From a virus, in the IMG/VR virus record IMGVR_UViG_3300002835_000625, positions 1-33,886 of that record: a stretch of 33,886 nucleotides of DNA; one strand, 5' to 3'. Numbering within the stretch: the first letter of the stretch is position 1; the number at the start of each line of letters is the position of its first letter. A program made the position numbers and the translations under genes. Positions 16,638 through 22,378 of the stretch are shown in pieces. The notes under the pieces were generated by a model. That model ran no database searches and was not told the DNA's origin. It saw only the letters and a list, made by a program, of their open reading frames with translations.

Positions 16638-17258
16638 ATGGGTGTTTTATTAATATCAGAAACAAAACTTAAAGCATTTACCAACATCAATAAGAATGTT
16701 GATATGGATGTATTAAAAGCGGAAATTCAAATTGCACAGGATATAGATTTACAAACTATATTAGGTACAAGGTTCTATAACCATTTGTTATCACAAGTGT
16801 CTGCAACTGGTAATACATTCAATGCCGATGAAACCACATTGGTGAATGATTACATCGCACCATTTATGATACAGACAGCATACTTCAATGCTATCCCACA
16901 CATTCATTATAGAACGATGAACCGCGGTATTGTGGAAGGAACAATGGAGAATGCTACATCAGTCGATCTGGCCACAATGCAGTATTTGCGTACAATCCAG
17001 AAACAACGTGCTGACTTTTATATGACACGTCTTCAAGATTATCTATTGATTGGTAGAGGTCAAAACAAGTTCCCAGAGTACACATCACAATCTACTACTG
17101 ACGGTATGATACCAGATCGTAGCCAGAAGTATAATAATGGTATATTCCTTGCTCACACAACCAGAAAAGGTTATGCGAAAAGACAAGTTACTGATAATGG
17201 TATTCCAATGTATTCAGAGTTGGAACACGAAAATCCGCCGTGTGCCGATTGTTACTAG
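16638..17258 (+). CDS. Head-tail connector protein (DUF6712-like)
   Basis: The 206-aa protein follows the portal by two bases. Residues 1-75 have the helical arrangement of gp6/gp15-type head-tail connectors (ISETKLKAFTNINKNVD, KAEIQIAQDIDLQTILG, FYNHLLSQV), then LVNDYIAPFMIQTAYFNAIP and a C-terminal helix (MQYLRTIQKQRADFYMTRLQDYL). It ends in a short Cys-containing tail (PPCADCY). I associate this layout with the DUF6712 family in Bacteroidota phages. It would extend the portal channel and receive the tail. Confidence 0.7.
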   Translation: MGVLLISETKLKAFTNINKNVDMDVLKAEIQIAQDIDLQTILGTRFYNHLLSQVSATGNTFNADETTLVNDYIAPFMIQTAYFNAIPHIHYRTMNRGIVEGTMENATSVDLATMQYLRTIQKQRADFYMTRLQDYLLIGRGQNKFPEYTSQSTTDGMIPDRSQKYNNGIFLAHTTRKGYAKRQVTDNGIPMYSELEHENPPCADCY

Positions 17259-17290
17259 TGCCAAACTCGGAAGTAAAACAATGCCAAACT
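17259..17290 (+). repeat. Short direct repeat TGCCAAACT
   Basis: TGCCAAACT occurs at 17259-17267 and again at 17282-17290, 23 bases apart, in the gap before the 86-aa gene. The spacing is about two helical turns, so it could be a protein-binding site, but two short words may be chance. Confidence 0.3.
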
Positions 17291-17298
17291 AAGAAATT

Positions 17299-17559
17299 AT
17301 GAATACAGAATTAATATTAATTGCTTCTAACATTATTACAGGTATAGCCGCATGGGCTGTTGGTAAAAGAAGAAGCAATGCTGAAACGGATAACCAAGTA
17401 TTAAGAAACCTAGAACTATCAATTGGTCTATATAAGAATATTATTGACGACCTTAAAATAGAAATACACGAATTGAATATTAAAGTGGAGGAGTTACAAA
17501 AACGTGTTGAGCAACTAATGAATGAGAATAGAAAATTAAAAAAACATAACAACTTATGA
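17299..17559 (+). CDS. Small membrane-anchored coiled-coil protein (86 aa)
   Basis: One hydrophobic segment (residues about 4-22, ELILIASNIITGIAAWAVG) is followed by a basic patch (KRRSNAE) and a continuous coiled coil to the C-terminus. This topology fits an N-terminally anchored small phage protein. Holin-like or spanin-like roles are possible, since no other lysis gene was recognised, but a structural role is equally possible. It overlaps the next gene by four bases. Confidence 0.6.
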   Translation: MNTELILIASNIITGIAAWAVGKRRSNAETDNQVLRNLELSIGLYKNIIDDLKIEIHELNIKVEELQKRVEQLMNENRKLKKHNNL

Positions 17560-17867
17560 AATTAGAGCAAATTATCAAATTGAAGTTGAATAACTTTGAA
17601 GTTATTTATCCCAAGAAGAAACTAGATATAGAACCAAATCCTTGTTGGGCTGGTTATGAACCAATCGGGTTAAAAGATGATGGTTCACCAAACTGTGTTC
17701 CAATCAAAGAAGAACAAGCAAAAGTAAAAGAAGGGTTCCCTGTTCCATCACCAGAAAGTGATGAGGATGAGAGCAAGTTCATAAGTCGCTGTATTGGCGA
17801 TTTAACGGCTGAATACGGCACGGAACAAGCATCAGCTATATGTTATGCTCAATGGGAAAAGAAGTAA
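17556..17867 (+). CDS. Small Cys-containing head-associated protein (103 aa)
   Basis: Two recurring phage motifs are visible. NPCWAGYEPIGLKDDGSPNCVPI (split at residues about 28-50) carries a Cys pair. The C-terminal segment ESKFISRCIGDLTAEYGTEQASAICYAQWEK (about 72-102) has the Cys spacing of another domain common near phage protease or portal genes. Both occur in head morphogenesis proteins of other phages. Here they appear as a small separate protein at the end of the head operon. The function is unknown; head assembly is inferred from motifs and location. Confidence 0.6.
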   Translation: MKLEQIIKLKLNNFEVIYPKKKLDIEPNPCWAGYEPIGLKDDGSPNCVPIKEEQAKVKEGFPVPSPESDEDESKFISRCIGDLTAEYGTEQASAICYAQWEKK

Positions 17868-17893
17868 ACTAAAAACGGCTAGAAATGACTAAT

Positions 17894-17949
17894 AAAAAAG
17901 GGTCATCTAATACTCACTGGTCTTCACTTCAGTTTTCTTAGACAACCCT
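17894..17949 (-). terminator. Structured terminator RNA, copy 1 (end of minus operon)
   Basis: On the minus strand, AGGGTTGTCTAA (17949-17938) pairs with TTAGATGACCCT (17910-17899) in a 12-base-pair RNA stem. The UG/UG step in the middle pairs as tandem wobbles only on this strand (CA/CA mismatch on plus). An inner ACUG/CAGU stem and a loop starting AAGUGAAG follow. Six U come directly after the stem, so it acts as an intrinsic terminator 26 bases past the stop at 17976. A CTAAT/ATTAG pair extends the base. A second copy sits at 20515-20572. It also lies in the 108-bp gap at the end of the convergent plus operon and may stop that too. Confidence 0.75.
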
Positions 17950-17975
17950 TATTAGTTAGGAAGTTATGAGCAAAC

Positions 17976-18404
17976 CTAATCTTGGGGTTTAAAATCTTTA
18001 AAACTAGTCATTACATCTGATAAACTTAAAGACCAATTTCTTGTATTATGTCTATCAAAAGCAGTGAAGATATATTCAAATAAGGATTTGCATCTCATTT
18101 TATCAACTTTATAATCTTCATTTACTTCTTGATAATTTTGAACATAAAAATCACAAATATCATTAAATAAATCAATTTCAACTTGATTTGGATTTTGTTC
18201 TTTTTGTTTAAATGCAGATAAACTTAATAAAACATAAACTTCAAAAGGACAATTAGATAAACTTTTATTTGTTTTTTTTGTCATTTGATATTCTTTTTTA
18301 AGATGAACTTTCATATCGTTAAACCATTTGATGGTGTGTTCAGTACAAGCCATTTTGGTTTCTGCTACTTTCATAAGTTCTCCCATTGTTGTGTAATTTT
18401 TCAT
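17976..18404 (-). CDS. Hypothetical protein, minus module (142 aa)
   Basis: The 142-aa protein is mostly helical and charged, with several aromatic residues toward the C-terminus (SLFEYIFTAFDRHNTRNWSL). It starts MKNYTTMGEL; the gene before it also starts MKNY. No domain is recognised. It lies two bases after the 82-aa gene and is followed by the structured terminator, so it is the last gene of a two-gene operon driven by the TATCTTTG promoter. Early accessory or host-takeover roles are usual for such genes, but there is no direct sign here. Confidence 0.7.
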   Translation of the reverse strand: MKNYTTMGELMKVAETKMACTEHTIKWFNDMKVHLKKEYQMTKKTNKSLSNCPFEVYVLLSLSAFKQKEQNPNQVEIDLFNDICDFYVQNYQEVNEDYKVDKMRCKSLFEYIFTAFDRHNTRNWSLSLSDVMTSFKDFKPQD

Positions 18405-18406
18405 AA

Positions 18407-18655
18407 CTATTTGGTTTTTAATGTGATTGTATAGTCAAGACCTAATTCGTTTAGGTTGTCTACAACGTAATTTAAGTTACCGATAAGTTGATTTCTCGGT
18501 TGTAACAGAATGCATTCAATTAAATTACGTAAAGAAGCATCAATAGGGTTTTCTTTAATTGAAGGTTTTGAATTTCGTAATTGTTTTAACGCCCTTGCTA
18601 ACATTTGTTGAGGTGTTTCAGGTTTTGCAATCTTTTGTGTTAAATAATTTTTCAT
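18407..18655 (-). CDS. Hypothetical protein, minus module (82 aa)
   Basis: The 82-aa protein is basic in its first half (PQQMLARALKQLRNSKPSIKEN) and helical throughout; no known domain is visible. It is the first gene after the strong Bacteroidota-type promoter at 18702-18731, about 47 bases downstream of the -7 element. High early expression is therefore expected. Its stop is two bases from the start of the 142-aa gene. Confidence 0.7.
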   Translation of the reverse strand: MKNYLTQKIAKPETPQQMLARALKQLRNSKPSIKENPIDASLRNLIECILLQPRNQLIGNLNYVVDNLNELGLDYTITLKTK

Positions 18656-18701
18656 AACTTTTTATGTTCAGATATATCCTGTCCCCGACTTTAATGAGAC
18701 A

Positions 18702-18731
18702 CAAAGATAGGCATATTCTTTATATTACAAA
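18702..18731 (-). promoter_or_regulatory. Bacteroidota-type promoter for the 82/142-aa operon
   Basis: Read on the minus strand, TTTG (18731-18728) is followed after 18 bases by TATCTTTG (18709-18702), an exact TAnnTTTG -7 element. The spacing is close to the 19-21 reported for Bacteroides promoters. It lies about 47 bases upstream of the ATG at 18655. This is the best host-type promoter in the window. Confidence 0.8.
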
Positions 18732-18765
18732 AAAAATATTAAAAAAATTATAACTGATTGGTTAT

Positions 18766-18895
18766 CAATAAAAAACCCACCAAATTGGTGAGTTCTTTTT
18801 TCCTATAAAAATGAAATGAAAAAGAGGGTGGTTATATCAATCATAACCAAAGGGGTAGGTTTAAATTAAATTTACATAGTAGAGAACCACCCTCC
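18766..18895 (-). ncRNA. Candidate small structured RNA with pseudoknot
   Basis: On the minus strand the sequence starts just after a promoter-like TTTG/TATATTTA and can form several stems. CTACTAT/ATAGTAG (18895-18901 with 18876-18882) makes a hairpin whose 12-base loop contains GAGGGTGGTT in minus-strand sense. That loop pairs perfectly over ten bases with AACCACCCTC (18833-18824), forming a pseudoknot, and U5 follows. GGTTAT/ATAACC (18848-18843 with 18835-18830) competes for the same bases. The second hairpin at 18774-18794 with a U tail would end the RNA. No open reading frame of note is present. With its flanking promoters and terminators, it accounts for most of the 335-bp gene-free stretch 18656-18990. 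It might instead be a replication origin or operator. Confidence 0.42.
18768..18794 (-). terminator. Minus-strand intrinsic terminator
   Basis: On the minus strand AACTCACCA (18794-18786) pairs with TGGTGGGTT (18782-18774) through nine positions, including one G-U wobble, with a three-base loop, followed by a U run. The wobble is a C-A mismatch on the plus strand, so minus is the functional strand. It would end the candidate small RNA or any read-through. Confidence 0.65.
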
Positions 18896-18900
18896 TACTA

Positions 18901-18930
18901 TAAATATATAAAAGTTATAAAAAAAACAAA
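18901..18930 (-). promoter_or_regulatory. Promoter candidate for the small RNA
   Basis: On the minus strand TTTG (18930-18927), 18 bases, then TATATTTA (18908-18901). The spacing is the same as in the promoter at 18702-18731. The box differs from TAnnTTTG only at its last base. No gene starts downstream for 240 bases; a structured RNA does. The TTTG lies in the U tail of the preceding terminator, so termination and initiation sites overlap. Confidence 0.4.
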
Positions 18931-18954
18931 GGGTCCCTCACACCAATGGGACCC
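18920..18954 (-). terminator. Terminator of the replication-gene operon
   Basis: On the minus strand GGGTCCC (18954-18948) and GGGACCC (18937-18931) form a perfect seven-base GC-rich stem with a ten-base loop, followed by TTTGTTTTTTTT. It lies 36 bases past the stop of the 97-aa gene and closes the four-gene operon starting at 20496. Confidence 0.85.
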
Positions 18955-18990
18955 AATGTATTCTTAAACAAAAATATGAGATATAATAAA

Positions 18991-19284
18991 TCAGCATTGA
19001 GACATTTCTGCGAACAGAAATAAATCAATAACCTCCGAACATTCCAATATGCACTCGTATCTGTAACCAAACACGACATCCGTAACGGTGCATAACATCA
19101 AAGATAAACCATCAGAGTCCATTCTGCAACAGTCATCAATTTTGTATTTTCTACCCTTATTTAAAGTAACAGGGATAATTTCATCTTTATCGTTCATTGA
19201 ATTGATAGTAACATCATTCAACATATTAATTCTTCTTGTTCTGTAATTAACAAGATTTCCGTAAGTTGTTTGTTTTGCTTCCAT
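18991..19284 (-). CDS. Hypothetical protein, minus module (97 aa)
   Basis: The 97-aa protein contains a Cys pair (IDDCCRMD, residues about 50-57), another Cys cluster near CILECSEVIDLF, and several beta strands (PVTLNKGRKYKI). The arrangement suggests a small SH3-like or OB-like beta protein. No family is recognised. It is the last gene of the operon headed by the replication initiator candidate and is followed by a strong terminator. Confidence 0.7.
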   Translation of the reverse strand: MEAKQTTYGNLVNYRTRRINMLNDVTINSMNDKDEIIPVTLNKGRKYKIDDCCRMDSDGLSLMLCTVTDVVFGYRYECILECSEVIDLFLFAEMSQC

Positions 19285-19289
19285 TTTAT

Positions 19290-19514
19290 TTACTTTTTTT
19301 TTTGTTCTTTAATCCAAGTATCCAACGCAGATACTCTTGTGTTTAATTCTTTTGTCCAACCGTGTATTACGTAATCTTCTAACACCGATGATACACCAAT
19401 AATTTCTTTTAGACCAAATTGAACTTCCTGTGTCTTAAGAAATTCTAATGCTCTGTCTAGTTGAGATTGAGATACAATCTGCTCTTGGGTTGTCTTTGTT
19501 TTTACTGCTTCCAT
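19290..19514 (-). CDS. Hypothetical protein, minus module (74 aa)
   Basis: The 74-aa protein is helical and charged, with a Lys-rich end (DTWIKEQKKK). It starts MEAVKTKTT, similar to the MEAKQTT start of the next gene. No domain is recognised. Intergenic gaps on both sides are 11 bases or less, so it is co-transcribed with the replication initiator candidate. Confidence 0.68.
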   Translation of the reverse strand: MEAVKTKTTQEQIVSQSQLDRALEFLKTQEVQFGLKEIIGVSSVLEDYVIHGWTKELNTRVSALDTWIKEQKKK

Positions 19515-19525
19515 TTGAGTAATTT

Positions 19526-19837
19526 TTATATTGTTAATCTAGTATCTTCCGCTTCTTTGTGTCTATCTTCCCAATTCTTACCACGAAGTTCTGGATTTAA
19601 TTCTTGAACTTTACGTCTTGCTCTACCAATTACTTCAGCATTGGATAGTTTTCCTTCTTTATATAAAGTAAAGAACAATGAAACTGGCGTGTTATTTGGT
19701 TCAAGATTAACTTTCTTCATTTCAAAATACCACATCTTGGTTACTAATAATTTATCATCATCCCTAAGGTTGGGATACCTTGTTAAAAGTATCTCAACCT
19801 TCTCTGATAAAGATACAACTTTTTCTGTTATTTTCAT
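19526..19837 (-). CDS. Conserved-looking phage protein of the replication operon (103 aa)
   Basis: The 103-aa protein reads VEILLTRYPNLRDDDKLLVTKMWYFEMK, then NAEVIGRARRKVQELNPELRGKNWEDRHKEAE. The second half (ARRKVQE.NPELRGK) is a basic helical segment I associate with a recurrent small protein found next to replication genes in Bacteroidota phages; a function is not known to me. DNA binding is plausible from the Arg/Lys-rich helix. It follows the initiator candidate after 11 bases. Confidence 0.65.
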   Translation of the reverse strand: MKITEKVVSLSEKVEILLTRYPNLRDDDKLLVTKMWYFEMKKVNLEPNNTPVSLFFTLYKEGKLSNAEVIGRARRKVQELNPELRGKNWEDRHKEAEDTRLTI

Positions 19838-19848
19838 GATTTTTAAGT

Positions 19849-20496
19849 TTAAAATGTTATACCCACTTCATTAAGAATTGGATGAGTTGCTTTTATGTTT
19901 TTGAAATAATTTTTATTTTCATTAACTAATTCTACTTGTGTTCTAGTAAAATAACCATCAATTATTGCTATTACACTAGTTTTAACATTACTTGGAATTT
20001 TACAATCTTCCTCAACTCTGTTTTTAATTTGTTTTATATTCCAATCTTCTTTTTTATCAATAACTTCATCCTCAACTTCATCCTCTTCTTTTACTTCTTC
20101 TTTGGGGCTATCTATAGAGTATTGATAGGGTATTGATAGGATATAAGTATTATTAACTAATTGAACTATACCCAATTCAAGTAATTTTTTAATAGCAGAT
20201 TGGACTGCTTTATTATTACTTTGAAGAAAATCGGGACCATATTGGAAGTAACAAAATTTATTAATAATACAAGTATCAACTGAAATTTTAGTTAATCTAC
20301 CTTGGAAAGTAATAAATAATTCCTCAACCGTTATGTTCGTAGAACAAAAGTAATTAATATTTTTAATATTAATTTTAAGAACACCAGCGTTATCGCAGTG
20401 GTCCAACAGGTAAATCCAAATTACCTTTTCATCATTTGTTAGGTTAGTAAAAAACGGGTCTTCCCATTTTTCACTATCAGTAAATCGTTTAGCCAT
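19849..20496 (-). CDS. Probable replication initiator (DnaD/O-like winged helix)
   Basis: The 215-aa protein begins MAKRFTDSEKWEDPFFTNLTNDEKVIWIYLLDHCDNAG, quoted in parts: WEDPFF, KVIWIYLLDHCDNAG. That pattern matches phage replisome organisers, with a winged-helix domain at residues about 1-115 including AVQSAIKKLLELGIVQLVNN. A very acidic linker (EEVKEEDEVEDEVIDKKED, about 130-150) separates a basic C-terminal domain of about 60 residues. Such proteins bind the phage origin and recruit host helicase. No helicase or polymerase gene was seen, so host machinery is presumably used. The start is 18 bases after a terminator-like hairpin in its leader. Confidence 0.65.
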   Translation of the reverse strand: MAKRFTDSEKWEDPFFTNLTNDEKVIWIYLLDHCDNAGVLKINIKNINYFCSTNITVEELFITFQGRLTKISVDTCIINKFCYFQYGPDFLQSNNKAVQSAIKKLLELGIVQLVNNTYILSIPYQYSIDSPKEEVKEEDEVEDEVIDKKEDWNIKQIKNRVEEDCKIPSNVKTSVIAIIDGYFTRTQVELVNENKNYFKNIKATHPILNEVGITF

Positions 20497-20514
20497 ATCT
20501 AAATAGTTTTAAAC

Positions 20515-20605
20515 AAAAAAGGGTCATCCAACTAATCACTGCACTTCACTTCAGTTTTCGTTAGACAACCCTTAAAATCTTTAATGTCGGTAAATTGTGA
20601 AGTGC
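20515..20605 (-). promoter_or_regulatory. Leader hairpin / attenuator candidate, copy 2 of the structured RNA
   Basis: On the minus strand AGGGTTGTCTAAC (20572-20560) pairs with GTTGGATGACCCT (20532-20520) in 13 positions with three G-U wobbles, then a run of U. The inner part GAAAACTGAAGTGAAG and CAGTGA matches copy 1 at 17894-17949. The U run ends 18 bases before the ATG of the replication gene, so this is a terminator-like element in the leader. Loop bases GTGAAGTGC are perfectly complementary over nine bases to GCACTTCAC just upstream in the same leader (20605-20597), a possible pseudoknot or antiterminator. Confidence 0.6.
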
Positions 20606-20617
20606 GACGTATAATGT

Positions 20618-20625
20618 TAAATATA
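20618..20625 (-). promoter_or_regulatory. Weak promoter candidate for the minus replication operon
   Basis: TATATTTA on the minus strand, continued as ACATTATA, close to the late word TATATTTAATAATA. It lies upstream of the leader hairpin, where a start is needed. No TTTG is seen at 17-21 bases, and the octamer alone is common by chance. Confidence 0.3.
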
Positions 20626-20683
20626 CATAAAAAATCGTAAATTCCATAATCTGATCAATATTTTATTTTTTACTGCCTAAAAA

Positions 20684-20715
20684 CTTGATATTGACCTGGA
20701 CATTTCATATATTTA
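20684..20715 (+). promoter_or_regulatory. Promoter for the plus-strand early operon
   Basis: Two readings coincide. TTGATA (20685-20690), 17 bases, TATATT (20708-20713) is close to the sigma-70 consensus. CTTG (20684-20687), 20 bases, TATATTTA (20708-20715) resembles the Bacteroidota layout. A start near 20722 would make a leader of about 75 bases up to the terminator at 20796. Confidence 0.5.
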
Positions 20716-20750
20716 AGTATAGTTAGTTTAATATATTAACTACTTATAAG

Positions 20751-20796
20751 GTCCGTAGGTTTGCTTCCATCATCCTGCGGACTTTTTGTTTTTTTT
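20751..20796 (+). terminator. Leader terminator before the zinc-finger gene
   Basis: GTCCGTAGG (20751-20759) pairs with CCTGCGGAC (20774-20782) over nine positions (one G-U), followed by a T-rich tract 20783-20796. It is a strong intrinsic terminator pointing at the gene that starts 21 bases later. As no gene precedes it on this strand from 17868 to 20750, its natural role is attenuation of the downstream operon, unless it only ends antisense transcripts coming across the minus module. Confidence 0.8.
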
Positions 20797-20817
20797 CAAG
20801 TATTTATATTATAACAT

Positions 20818-21618
20818 ATGGATTTTAAAACTTGTCCCGATTGTGAATTATTACTTGATATAGAAAACTTCTATACCTACACTAGAACTAATGGTGGTGG
20901 TCGTTGGTATTCAAGAAGATGTAAACCTTGTGATATTATACATAACCAAGAGAGAAGAAAAAAAGAGAGAGACGAAAATGGTGGTTCATCTCGTGTTCCA
21001 TTTCAACCAAATGAATATACCGATGAAGCACAGAAGATACAAACGTTTGATACGTTAAAAGCATTCGGGTGGAAATTCAATAAGGAAAAAGGTATATGGT
21101 ATGATGACAAAATCAAAGATAAGAATGGTAATTGGTTAATCAAGTTCAGGGTATTCGTTAATCGAAACAAGAAGAATGCACAACTAAAAGATTTAATCAA
21201 ACCTGAGGATTTGCTTGTATTACCAGATGCAATGAAATTAAAACCTGATACCAACGAGTTTGAGGCGATATACGAATACTTTATCAACAAATTAAAACCA
21301 AAGGAGATTGAACTTAAGTATGGTGTAAGCAAATTCAGAATGGATTACCTACAGACCAAAGCATTAAAAGTTATTGGATCTAAGTATGAACCAAAAAACG
21401 TGGCTAGAAAAAGATTTATACCGTTGGATAAGTTACCATATTTCTCATTTACAAAACAAAGTTCTATTCCCCAAGATGATATTGATGATATAGTTAAGAT
21501 GTATTATTATGATTGCATAGCCGCAAATGAAATAATTAAATACTATCCACAATATAACCCAGGTACAATTAAAACAATTATAACTAAGACATTAAAAAAT
21601 CTTAAGAATGAAAGATAA
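20818..21618 (+). CDS. Zinc-finger / HTH-like early protein (266 aa)
   Basis: The N-terminus has CPDC (Cys 6, 9) and CKPC (Cys 35, 38), a four-Cys zinc-binding finger with basic flanks (SRRCKPCDIIHNQERRKK). Similar fingers occur at the start of phage HNH-type and DNA-binding proteins, but no HNH nuclease motif is visible here. Residues about 155-190 (NKLKPKEIELKYGVSKFRMDYL) look like a helix-turn-helix of the kind used for DNA binding. The C-terminus is basic with another helical segment. As the first gene after a leader terminator it could be an early regulator, possibly acting on its own attenuator. That is inference. The stop overlaps the next gene by 11 bases. Confidence 0.62.
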   Translation: MDFKTCPDCELLLDIENFYTYTRTNGGGRWYSRRCKPCDIIHNQERRKKERDENGGSSRVPFQPNEYTDEAQKIQTFDTLKAFGWKFNKEKGIWYDDKIKDKNGNWLIKFRVFVNRNKKNAQLKDLIKPEDLLVLPDAMKLKPDTNEFEAIYEYFINKLKPKEIELKYGVSKFRMDYLQTKALKVIGSKYEPKNVARKRFIPLDKLPYFSFTKQSSIPQDDIDDIVKMYYYDCIAANEIIKYYPQYNPGTIKTIITKTLKNLKNER

Positions 21619-21868
21619 ACATATCAAAGTAGGAGAAATTGAAATACCCAAGGATTATTGGCAATTGAATTTAGACAAAAGGAAAGAACTATGTGAAACA
21701 TTAGTAGATACACTACTATTGGTGTTAGATAAGCAGATAAGACCAGACATGAATAGATTAAGAGTTTTAGATTTATTATTAATCAGTTCAATCATAACCA
21801 ATGAAAAAGATGAGAATTATGAGATATGTCAGGTCTTACAGGATTTAAGATTATTAATTAATGAATAA
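21608..21868 (+). CDS. Hypothetical early protein (86 aa)
   Basis: The 86-aa protein is helical and acidic in its second half. No domain is recognised. It overlaps the preceding zinc-finger gene by 11 bases and the sigma-like gene by eight, so the three are translated as a coupled set. A partner or cofactor of the sigma-like protein is a reasonable guess from position only. Confidence 0.7.
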   Translation: MKDKHIKVGEIEIPKDYWQLNLDKRKELCETLVDTLLLVLDKQIRPDMNRLRVLDLLLISSIITNEKDENYEICQVLQDLRLLINE

Positions 21869-22376
21869 AAAAATAGAATGTTATATAACGAGGAACTACT
21901 ATGAATTGTTTAATATAGCCAAGAAAATCACTAAGAACCATAATCTCACCCAAGACCTACTACACGAAGTTATAATCCAACTATATGATAAGGATAAGAT
22001 AATCCTTACCAACTATGATGATAATAGTATAAAATATTACATCGTTGCCATAATGAGAATTAATTGGCACTCCAACACATCCCCATTCTATTATAAAGTA
22101 CGCAGAGAGTTTAAAATGTATTCTGATTTAACAGAGGTATTATCAATGACTGACGACCAAGAAAACTTTGAAAAGCAGATTATATTTGATATATTAGAAC
22201 AAGAATGGTGTGAGTTAGATTGGTTCAGAAAATCCTTATTTGAGATGTATATGACATTAGGTAGTATGAAAAAGGTTTCAAAAAAAACGACTATCCCAAT
22301 TTCATCTATATCCAATTACTTAAAGGAAAGTAGAACCCTGATTAAATACAACGTATTAAAAAAACTAAACAATTAG
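21861..22376 (+). CDS. Sigma factor-like protein (ECF type)
   Basis: The 171-aa protein has the size and layout of an ECF sigma factor. Region 2-like: YELFNIAKKITKNHNLTQDLLHEVIIQLY (parts, residues about 13-42), matching the A.......D.L.EV...L pattern. An aromatic/basic segment YYIVAIMRINWHS follows. Region 4-like: a helix-turn-helix at about residues 125-165 (SLFEMYMTLGSMKKVSKKT, then ISSISNYLKESRTLIKYNVL), fitting the FYLGSSKKVAEETGISRSTVRRNLK-like end. Phage sigma factors redirect host polymerase to phage promoters. The repeated TATATTTAATAATA words before late genes are candidate targets. The match to the family is in pattern, not in any exact motif. Confidence 0.6.
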   Translation: MNKKIECYITRNYYELFNIAKKITKNHNLTQDLLHEVIIQLYDKDKIILTNYDDNSIKYYIVAIMRINWHSNTSPFYYKVRREFKMYSDLTEVLSMTDDQENFEKQIIFDILEQEWCELDWFRKSLFEMYMTLGSMKKVSKKTTIPISSISNYLKESRTLIKYNVLKKLNN

Positions 22377-22378
22377 AT

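Noticed and set aside
17894-17949. Hammerhead, twister or other known self-cleaving ribozyme in the hairpin copies
   Set aside because: CUGAUGA/GAAA cores and other ribozyme consensus strings are absent on both strands; a U tail after the stem explains the element as a terminator with extra conserved loop.
20751-20764. TAGGTTTG at 20756 as a -7 promoter element on the plus strand
   Set aside because: It fits TAnnTTTG but lies within the terminator stem and no TTTG is found at 17-21 bases upstream.
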